From contig CAYPQL010000057.1 in the NCBI GenBank assembly GCA_964412905.1, positions 1 to 6,649 on the forward strand: a DNA stretch of 6,649 bases, written 5' to 3'. The notes below the pieces were generated by a model. The model worked only from the letters and a program-made list of their open reading frames with translations, did not search any database and had not been told where the DNA came from. Both the position numbers and the translations under genes were made by a program. Shown here piece after piece: positions 1-4,729 of this stretch. Position 1 is the stretch's first letter. Each line of letters starts with the position of its first letter. Origin of the DNA: CAYPQL01 sp964412905 (GTDB lineage: Bacteria; Patescibacteriota; Minisyncoccia; JAHIHE01; JAGLIN01).

Positions 1-1
1 T

Positions 2-91
2 CAGGATCTTTCTTCTGCAATCTCTAGCTTTGTAAAATATATTAAGCTAAAACCTTATAGCAAGACAGATTCTGAAACAAGTTTAGAATGA
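2..91 (+). CDS. Possible 3' end of an unrecognised gene (5' end outside window)
   Basis: Frame 2 of the plus strand is open from the window edge for 29 codons and stops at TGA 89-91. The other two plus frames stop at 25-27 and near 33-35. The translation begins QDLSSAISSFVKYIKLK and has an ordinary mix of hydrophobic and charged residues, so it reads like a protein tail. It is too short to assign to a family. The gene would converge on thpR with a 36-bp gap. Its last codons lie inside the hairpin at 69-89, so a dispersed palindrome may have supplied the C-terminus. An open frame of this length in AT-rich DNA could also be chance. Confidence 0.3.
   Translation, partial: QDLSSAISSFVKYIKLKPYSKTDSETSLE
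69..89. repeat. Short palindromic hairpin, probable dispersed intergenic repeat
   Basis: The arms ATTCTGAAAC (69-78) and GTTTAGAAT (81-89) pair over nine base pairs with one bulged G at 74 and AA between them. The element lies between the two convergent gene ends. No T-tract follows on either strand, so it is not a standard intrinsic terminator. From general knowledge, it resembles the CATTCTGAA...TTCAGAATC type of short palindrome found in many copies between genes in varied bacteria. Copy number cannot be judged from one window. Confidence 0.5.
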
Positions 92-127
92 CAAATTGAT
101 AAATTTAAAATAATACCAACATACAAT

Positions 128-670
128 CTAAGAATCCAGCTCAAAGCTTTCAATAAGCCTATATTTTTCACTGCTCGGCTGGAGCTGGCTTTCCATAACT
201 TCTATGCTTTTGGCTTTAAATCTCATATTCTTCAAGGCAATGTTTGTCTGTTTCCCTTTGAGCTGATTTCCTCTGGCGCGCGCCAGAGTGATGTGCGGCT
301 TGAATTCCTGATCTTTCGTTTCAAATCCATAAAGTTTGAGGTTTTCGTTCAGCGCGCGATTTAATTTCATTATGTTGGTATCAACGCAAACCGTCACCCA
401 AAACATTCTGGCTTGAATCGGATCCGGACCCAAAACTATTTTTTCCAAGCGAATATCAAACGAATTGATTTCTGAAGCTGTTTTTTCTGTCGCCAGCAAA
501 ATTGACTCCAGCTCTTTCCTGTCCGCTTCTCCCAAAAAACTGATGGTTATGTGCAACTTATAAAAATTCGTCCATCTAATACGCAAATTCTTCCATCGTT
601 TTTCGTGGGCAAGAAGCTCTCTCTTAATTTCATCCGGCAGATTTATCGCTATAAAAATTCGTTTTTTCAT
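128..670 (-). CDS. thpR: RNA 2',3'-cyclic phosphodiesterase (2H phosphoesterase, LigT/ThpR family)
   Basis: The 180-residue protein is full length for the family. It carries both signature motifs of the 2H phosphoesterase fold: HITISFLG at residues 40-47 and HITLARA at 126-132. The two H-x-T pairs (H40/T42 and H126/T128) form the active site. The N-terminus MKKRIFIAINLP is the usual first beta strand, so the start at 670 is secure. Family members hydrolyse 2',3'-cyclic phosphate ends of RNA to 2'-phosphomonoesters, and some ligate tRNA halves in vitro; the enzyme is cytoplasmic and its physiological substrate is poorly known. No Shine-Dalgarno sequence precedes the ATG. An extended -10 box ends six bases upstream, so the mRNA is probably leaderless. 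The gene stands alone on its strand and is divergent from the AT-rich gene at 795. Confidence 0.95.
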   Translation of the reverse strand: MKKRIFIAINLPDEIKRELLAHEKRWKNLRIRWTNFYKLHITISFLGEADRKELESILLATEKTASEINSFDIRLEKIVLGPDPIQARMFWVTVCVDTNIMKLNRALNENLKLYGFETKDQEFKPHITLARARGNQLKGKQTNIALKNMRFKAKSIEVMESQLQPSSEKYRLIESFELDS

Positions 671-676
671 ACTTGC

Positions 677-705
677 ATTATAGCAGGTTGTTTTGAGTTT
701 GACAA
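677..705 (-). promoter_or_regulatory. Promoter of thpR, predicted leaderless start
   Basis: Read on the minus strand, TTGTCA (705-700, five of six bases of the -35 consensus) is followed by a 17-base spacer and a perfect TATAAT (682-677). A TG one base upstream makes it an extended -10 (TGCTATAAT). The usual distance from -10 to the start site places +1 at about 670, which is the A of the thpR ATG. The -35 overlaps that of the promoter on the other strand. Confidence 0.75.
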
Positions 706-726
706 AAAATACAGATTTGGTAGTAT
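699..726 (+). promoter_or_regulatory. Divergent promoter for the AT-rich gene at 795
   Basis: A perfect TTGACA (699-704) is followed by a 16-base spacer and TAGTAT (721-726), which is four of six against TATAAT. TGG directly before it supplies an extended -10 TG. Transcription would start near 733, giving a leader of about 62 nt before ATG 795. TTGACAA (699-705) fits TTGWCAA, so it serves as -35 on both strands, and the two promoters should compete for RNA polymerase. Confidence 0.6.
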
Positions 727-781
727 TGTTGCAGAAAGGAGGGTTGCCAAAAAAACGGCGATGCTCTTTTTAAAATTAGAC

Positions 782-786
782 GGAGG
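782..786 (+). promoter_or_regulatory. Strong Shine-Dalgarno site that marks ATG 795
   Basis: GGAGG lies eight bases before ATG 795, ideal spacing. It is the only well-placed strong SD before a gene start in the window. It argues that 795 is the intended start although that frame closes after four codons. A second SD-like run, AAAGGAGGG (735-743), lies near the predicted 5' end of the transcript, but no start codon sits at a suitable distance from it. Confidence 0.65.
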
Positions 787-794
787 ATAAAAGA

Positions 795-1200
795 ATGGTA
801 GATATTTAAAGAAGCAGAAAAAATTATAGAAGAAGTAAAAAGTGGAAATTGGGAGGAATTTATAAAACTCCAAACAAATCCAAATAGGGATAACTATCAC
901 GCAGAAGTATTAAAGTATGCTCTGCATGTGTTAAGTGAAAAAGAAAATGGAATATTTTCCACTGATTTGATTGAAAACGAAGTAGTTTATCTAGTCGAAC
1001 TGATTAGATATTTTGGGAAAAAACCACTTAATAATGGTTATTGTTTTATAAAAGAAAAAGACGCTAAAATTTTTGTAGAACAATACAGAGAAACAATGGC
1101 GTCTTTCTATTCAGAGGAAGAAAGAGATTTGGTGACAGAAAAAGATGAAAAAATAAAAATTATTGGAATAAATCTTCTTTTAGAAGAATGTGTCGTATAA
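795..1200 (+). CDS. Unrecognised small acidic protein, start codon one base out of frame
   Basis: I do not recognise this protein. ATG 795, placed ideally behind GGAGG, reads M-V-D-I and then TAA at 807-809. Skipping one T in ATTTAAA gives M-V-D-I-K-E-A-E-K and then 126 further codons to TAA 1198-1200, about 134 residues. The frame from 802 to 1200 is open and coding-like throughout, with many E and K and a stretch NWEEFIKLQTNPNRDNYHAE before the first in-frame alternative start, GTG 928, which has no SD. A start at 928 would give only 90 residues and discard this region. The break may be a sequencing error, a recent frameshift mutation (pseudogene) or a +1 recoding site. No signal peptide, membrane segment or metal motif is visible. 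By hand count, GC over 961-1200 is 66 of 240 (27.5%), well below neighbouring genes, which suggests foreign origin. Confidence 0.6.
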
Positions 1201-1221
1201 ACTGCTAACGCAGTTTTTTTT
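1199..1221 (+). terminator. Rho-independent terminator of the AT-rich gene
   Basis: AAACTGC (1199-1205), loop TAAC, GCAGTTT (1210-1216): a perfect seven-bp stem running into eight consecutive T (1214-1221). The stem begins within the TAA stop codon. It separates this transcript from the amr genes downstream. Confidence 0.85.
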
Positions 1222-1260
1222 CTTGCTTCAAAAAATAGAAGTGGTAAAATGATAATGTAT

Positions 1261-1269
1261 TGCTATATT
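1261..1269 (+). promoter_or_regulatory. Extended -10 promoter element before amrS
   Basis: TGCTATATT (TATATT at 1264-1269, TG at 1261-1262) closely resembles the thpR element TGCTATAAT. It is followed after six bases by ATG 1276, the same spacing as at thpR. No good -35 is seen 17 bases upstream, as is common for extended -10 promoters. A competing reading is TTGCTT (1223-1228), 16 bases, TAAAAT (1245-1250), with a start near 1256. Confidence 0.45.
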
Positions 1270-1275
1270 GTTAAA

Positions 1276-2304
1276 ATGATTTCTATGAAAGAATCATACT
1301 TATACAAAAAGCTTGAAAACAAAAAAATCCAGTGCCGGACTTGCTCGCATAGGTGTTTTGTTTTGCCGGAAAAGTTTGGGATTTGCGGGGTGAGGAAAAA
1401 TATAGATGGCAAGTTATACGCGCTTAATTATGGAAAGGCGATTTCGGAAAGCATAGATCCGATTGAGAAAAAACCGCTGTTCCATTATTTGCCCGGAACT
1501 CATTCTCTTTCAGTCGCGACCGTAGGGTGCAATTTGCGGTGCGGAAATTGCCAGAACTGGCAAATTTCACAGCTGGTAAAAACTGATAAAGAATTATTAA
1601 ATGTCGGGCAAGATTTATCTCCCGAAGAAATTGTGAGCGATGCAATAAAAAATAAATGTCCGAGCATTTCATATACATATACAGAGCCGACAATATTTTT
1701 GGAATACGCGCTGGATACGATGAAGTTAGCCAAAGAAAAAGATATAAAAAATATCTGGGTGACGAACGGGTTTATGAGCGAAGAAGCTTTGGAATTAATC
1801 AAGCCCTGTCTTGACGCGGCGAATGTTGACTTGAAATCTTTTGACGATGAATTCTATAAAAAAAATTGCGGGGCAAAAGTCGGGCCGATTTTGGAAAATT
1901 TAAAATGGATGAAAAAAAATAATATATGGATTGAAATTACCACGCTTATAATTCCCGGACTTAGCGACGATGAAAAAATGCTGGGAAATATCGCCAGATT
2001 TATTTTCAAGGAATTAGGCAGTGAAACTCCATGGCACATCAGCGCGTTTTCCGGAGAAATTTCGTATAAAATGCAAAGTATCCCTGACACTCCGATTAAG
2101 AAAATAGATCAGGCTTATGATATCGGCAAAAAAGCGGGGCTCAAATATGTCTACGCGGGAAATGTTCCCGGAAGCTTCAAGGAAAATACATATTGTCCGA
2201 AATGCGACGAGCTGGCGATTGAAAGAATCGGGTTTTACATTAAGCGGTTTGATAAAAATGGAAAGTGCGAGAAATGCGGAGAAAAATTAGATTTGATAAA
2301 ATAA
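1276..2304 (+). CDS. amrS: AmmeMemoRadiSam system radical SAM enzyme
   Basis: The protein is a radical SAM enzyme. In 351-residue numbering from ATG 1249, the cluster motif is GCNLRCGNC with C94, C98 and C101, which bind the 4Fe-4S that cleaves S-adenosylmethionine. Before it lies a Cys-rich region (CRTCSHRC, C29/C32/C36, then C46 in ICGVR), typical of the AmrS group and related to pyruvate formate-lyase activases. At the C-terminus two knuckles, C316-x2-C319 and C340-x2-C343, look like a rubredoxin-type metal site. NVDLKSFDDEFYKK and the YTYTEPTIFLEY stretch also fit the family. The chemistry and target of AmrS are not established. The start is uncertain: ATG 1249 gives 351 residues, ATG 1276 gives 342 and fits a leaderless transcript, and ATG 1285 (MKESYLYKKLE) best matches where I expect relatives to begin. 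No start has a good SD. AmrB follows after four bases. Confidence 0.92.
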   Translation: MISMKESYLYKKLENKKIQCRTCSHRCFVLPEKFGICGVRKNIDGKLYALNYGKAISESIDPIEKKPLFHYLPGTHSLSVATVGCNLRCGNCQNWQISQLVKTDKELLNVGQDLSPEEIVSDAIKNKCPSISYTYTEPTIFLEYALDTMKLAKEKDIKNIWVTNGFMSEEALELIKPCLDAANVDLKSFDDEFYKKNCGAKVGPILENLKWMKKNNIWIEITTLIIPGLSDDEKMLGNIARFIFKELGSETPWHISAFSGEISYKMQSIPDTPIKKIDQAYDIGKKAGLKYVYAGNVPGSFKENTYCPKCDELAIERIGFYIKRFDKNGKCEKCGEKLDLIK

Positions 2305-2308
2305 ATTT

Positions 2309-3100
2309 ATGCTAAAATCAGCTTATATTTGCCCTCATCCCCCGCTTCTAGTTCCTTCCATCGGGAAAGATTATTTTTCGCAAGTGAAGTCAACCGCGCG
2401 CGCTATGAACGAGCTGGGAAATGAAATCAGGGAAAAAGAAATCAGCACGATTATTATTATTTCTCCCCACGGACCGGTTCAAATGGACGCAATGTCTATA
2501 AACGGCTCGGAATATATGCAAGGAGATTTTTCAGCGTTTGGCGACGACACTTCAATGAAGGTTGAGAATAATATTGATTTGGCGGGAAATATAAAAAAAA
2601 CGGCCAAAGCCAAAGGGGTTCCAACTGAAATTATGAGCGAAAACATTCCTCTTGACCATGGAATTATGGTGCCGCTATTTTTTCTCAAAAAACATAACCC
2701 AAAAATCAAAATTGTTTCTATCGCTTTCTCATATCTTGACCGCGAGAAACATTTTGAATTCGGAGAAGCGATTTATGAAGCCGCGGAAAGCGCGGAAGAA
2801 AAGATCGCCATAGTCGCCAGCGGGGATCTTTCGCATCGCCTGACCGTTGACGCCCCCGCCGGATATTCTCCGAGAGGAAAGGAATTTGACGAGCGCTTGA
2901 TAGAGCTTCTTTCAAAAAATGAAGTCGGAGAAATTATTAATCTTGATTCAAGCTTGGTTGAAGATGCCGGAGAATGCGGACTGCGGTCTATCATAATCCT
3001 CCTCGGCGCGCTTTCATCTTTGGAATATAAGTTTGAAAAATTGAGCTACGAAGGTCCGTTTGGAGTCGGATATTTGACGGGAAAGTTTGTGATTATGTAA
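2309..3100 (+). CDS. amrB: AmmeMemoRadiSam system protein B (Memo-like)
   Basis: This 263-residue protein belongs to the Memo family, which shares its fold with LigB-type extradiol dioxygenases. Visible landmarks are CPHPPLLVPSIG (H10), SPHGP (H54), PLDHGIMVP (H117), SGDLSH (171-176, H176) and DAGECG (E222, C223). Two N-terminal histidines and a late cysteine or acid are the expected metal-ligand pattern; human MEMO1 binds metal with two histidines and one cysteine. The bacterial function is unknown. The gene begins four bases after the amrS stop with no SD nearby, so translational coupling is likely. AmrS and AmrB adjacency is the hallmark of the system; the AMMECR1 protein AmrA, the third usual member, is absent here. 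No terminator is visible after the stop, and the next gene converges from the other strand after 32 bp. Confidence 0.93.
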   Translation: MLKSAYICPHPPLLVPSIGKDYFSQVKSTARAMNELGNEIREKEISTIIIISPHGPVQMDAMSINGSEYMQGDFSAFGDDTSMKVENNIDLAGNIKKTAKAKGVPTEIMSENIPLDHGIMVPLFFLKKHNPKIKIVSIAFSYLDREKHFEFGEAIYEAAESAEEKIAIVASGDLSHRLTVDAPAGYSPRGKEFDERLIELLSKNEVGEIINLDSSLVEDAGECGLRSIIILLGALSSLEYKFEKLSYEGPFGVGYLTGKFVIM

Positions 3101-3132
3101 ACATATAAACATTTTAACATTATTCCATATAC

Positions 3133-4035
3133 TCAAAAATCCGCCTTTCCCATTTTGCCAAGCAAAAAATCTTTTTCGCCTTTCAAGACCGCGCAAGCCC
3201 AGTTTCTTTTTTTGGGCATAAAAATAATTTTAATGATTTGCTTGAAGAATAGAAATAAGCAATAGGGATATAAAATAATTTTATTCAAAAAAGACCCGGT
3301 TCTTTTTGCCATAGCAAGACCGTTTCTGGTGTGGTAATAAACATAAGAAAAAGATCCTGGCTTGGTTGAGCGCGAAACTTTGTGATATATTTTTGCGCTG
3401 GGAACATAGACGCATTTATATCCCGCGTTTCTTGCTCGGAGAGAAAAATCGGTGTCTTCGTAATAAAGAAAATAATCCTCCGATAACGCTCCTATTTTTT
3501 CAATAACTTCCCGCTTTATCAAAAGACAGCATCCCGTCAGATAATCAACTTCTTTTATTTTATCATATTGACCTTCGTCAATTTCATTAAGCCCGATATG
3601 AACACCTTTGTTTTTGAGCCAATTGACATTGCCTCCGGCAGACCAAATTATTTCCGGCTCATCGTAATAACAAATTTTTGATCCCAGAATTCCGATTTTT
3701 TTGTCCGACTCCCCCGCTTTAACTAATTTATCTAAAAAATCTTCTTCAACAATCGTGTCGTTGTTTATAAGCAAGACATAATCAGTTCCATTATTAATCG
3801 CGTATTTTATGCCTGCATTATTCCCTCCTGCAAATCCAAGGTTCTTCTTGTTTTCAATAATTGTTATTTCGGGATGTTTTTCTTTTATTTCAAAAACAGA
3901 CCCGTCGCTGGAGCCGTTATCAACGGCAATTATTTTATAATTGCCGTAATTTATTTTTTTAAGAGATTTTATGCACTCCAAAGCATCGTCTTTTCCGTTC
4001 CAGTTCAAGATAATTATATAAACCTTTTTTTGCAT
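3133..4035 (-). CDS. Family 2 glycosyltransferase (rhamnosyltransferase-like)
   Basis: The 300-residue protein has a GT-A fold of glycosyltransferase family 2. VYIIILNWNG (5-14) is the nucleotide-binding first strand and AVDNGSSDGS (37-46) the classic UDP/dTDP-sugar contact. LGFAGGNNAG (66-75) resembles the WbbL/rhamnosyltransferase group. LLINNDT (88-94) replaces the metal-binding DXD with NND, which is common in this group. TGCCLLIKR (168-176) and YYEDTDFSLRARNAG (191-205) supply the acceptor-side acid (E193/D194). H218 and the YYHTRNGL segment (233-240) also fit. A hydrophobic stretch at 251-273 suggests membrane attachment near the C-terminus. It probably transfers a sugar to a cell-surface polysaccharide or glycoprotein; donor and acceptor cannot be read from sequence. 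No SD precedes ATG 4035. It lies downstream of the pilin gene, separated by a large hairpin that may make it a separate transcript. Confidence 0.92.
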   Translation of the reverse strand: MQKKVYIIILNWNGKDDALECIKSLKKINYGNYKIIAVDNGSSDGSVFEIKEKHPEITIIENKKNLGFAGGNNAGIKYAINNGTDYVLLINNDTIVEEDFLDKLVKAGESDKKIGILGSKICYYDEPEIIWSAGGNVNWLKNKGVHIGLNEIDEGQYDKIKEVDYLTGCCLLIKREVIEKIGALSEDYFLYYEDTDFSLRARNAGYKCVYVPSAKIYHKVSRSTKPGSFSYVYYHTRNGLAMAKRTGSFLNKIILYPYCLFLFFKQIIKIIFMPKKRNWACAVLKGEKDFLLGKMGKADF

Positions 4036-4062
4036 TTTTTATCGTTAAAGAATTTAAACATT

Positions 4063-4110
4063 AGCGCTAAACGAAGGCGAACAAGCGTTTGTTCGCCTTC
4101 GTTTAGCGCT
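4063..4110. repeat. Perfect 22-bp inverted repeat with 4-nt loop
   Basis: The left arm (4063-4084, starting AGCGCTAAACGAAGGC) and right arm (4089-4110, ending CCTTCGTTTAGCGCT) are exact reverse complements around a GCGT loop. It sits 25 bases past the pilin stop and 27 bases before the glycosyltransferase start. The RNA from either strand would form a very stable hairpin. It lacks a T-tract on both sides, so it may be a processing or mRNA-end-protecting structure, an attenuator, or a palindromic repeat element. Confidence 0.85.
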
Positions 4111-4135
4111 TTGCATATATTTTAATAAACTTAAT

Positions 4136-4489
4136 CTATTTAGTCAAAAGCTCGTCTATCACGATTATGATTGAGTATGAGGCAAGAATCAAAATCAGTC
4201 CTAATAGCGTCCAAGTGATCATTTTTTTCGCGGTTTCCACTCTCTGGTCGTTTCCGGAAGATGTCACATAAAGAACTCCGCTGACGATAAGCGTAAGAAG
4301 CGCCAATGATCCCGCGACTGACAAGAGCCACTTTAAAAAATTTGTAAGCAAAACGGAAAAATCGCTGGTTGCGAGTGTGTTTGTTATATTAATGTCCATC
4401 GCCATTGTTTGATTGGCAATTAGCGCAGACGATAAAATCAGGATAAAAAATGATAATTTGCCAAAAATGCCTTTTATATTTTTTCGCAT
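4136..4489 (-). CDS. Type IV secretion-type pilin (VirB2/TrbC-like small membrane protein)
   Basis: The 117-residue protein has an N-terminal signal segment (K/R-rich start, hydrophobic 12-25, possible cleavage after ANQTMA at residue 30), a short exported stretch, then two hydrophobic helices (about 52-76 and 91-111). They are joined by a polar loop SSGNDQRVETAKK (77-89). This layout, and the pattern 'GVLYVTSSGNDQRVETAKKMI..LLGLILILASY', match the small pilin family annotated as T4SS pilin, frequent in Patescibacteria and related to VirB2/TrbC subunits. The protein is expected in the membrane; whether it builds a pilus is unproven. No other secretion gene (VirB4, VirB6, VirD4) is visible. 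No SD precedes the ATG, although TAACAT (4502-4497) could be a weak -10 for a near-leaderless start. Confidence 0.8.
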   Translation of the reverse strand: MRKNIKGIFGKLSFFILILSSALIANQTMAMDINITNTLATSDFSVLLTNFLKWLLSVAGSLALLTLIVSGVLYVTSSGNDQRVETAKKMITWTLLGLILILASYSIIIVIDELLTK

Positions 4490-4551
4490 ATTTTTTATGT
4501 TAGTATTTTAAGAAGAGAAAGCTTACGCGCAATTTAATTGTCTTGTTATTT

Positions 4552-4707
4552 CCCTCCTTAGATAAGGAGGGGTTAGGGGTGGTTGATGAAGTATCGCGGA
4601 ATTATAATTTATGACCAAAGATATTGAAGCGTTTTCTAAATTTTTTCTGTAAGTTTCAGATTATCCCGTATTCATAACCACCCCTACCCCTCCTTTAAAA
4701 GGAGGGG
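4552..4707. repeat. REPIN-like pair of inverted G-rich hairpins
   Basis: The 240-bp gap between the SpoIID and pilin genes holds two similar arms in opposite orientation. Left is 4552-4584: a hairpin CCCTCCTTA-GA-TAAGGAGGG, then TTAGGGGTGGTT by position, sharing one G with the stem run. Right is 4676-4707: AACCACCCCTA, then a hairpin of CCCCTCCTTT and AAAGGAGGGG around one A. The inner 21 bases of the two arms pair with a single T insertion or deletion. About 91 bp lie between them. Two inverted hairpin units around a short spacer is the architecture of REPINs and BIMEs. No transposase is nearby. The rest of the gap (4490-4551 and 4708-4729) shows nothing I can name. Confidence 0.65.
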
Positions 4708-4729
4708 ATTTTACAATTTCACTTTTTTA

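Noticed and set aside
551..900. Open frames overlapping the thpR start and its upstream region on both strands
   Set aside because: They run antisense to thpR or across the divergent promoters, have no start signals and show no protein-like composition. Only the minicistron at 761-790 was kept, as a weak finding.
1424..2090. Three antisense open frames inside amrS
   Set aside because: They are shadows of a strongly conserved gene, with no promoter or ribosome site of their own.
3101..3132. Bidirectional terminator between convergent amrB and the glycosyltransferase gene
   Set aside because: The 32 bases are AT-rich with repeated AAACAT words but contain no stable stem and no stem followed by a T-tract.
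4076..4097. CGAAC...GTTCG inside the large palindrome, resembling a Gram-positive LexA (SOS) box
   Set aside because: The half-sites are separated by eight bases, not the four of the known box, and the match is explained by the 22-bp palindrome.
4586..4627. ATG AAG TAT ... TGA, a 13-codon frame behind the AAGGAGG of the left REPIN arm
   Set aside because: The distance from the SD-like run is too long and the peptide is too short to judge; the G-rich run is part of the hairpin unit.
4552..4707. Insertion sequence or MITE with terminal inverted repeats
   Set aside because: There is no transposase, no clear target-site duplication is visible at the ends, and nested hairpins in each arm fit a REP/REPIN unit better than a MITE.
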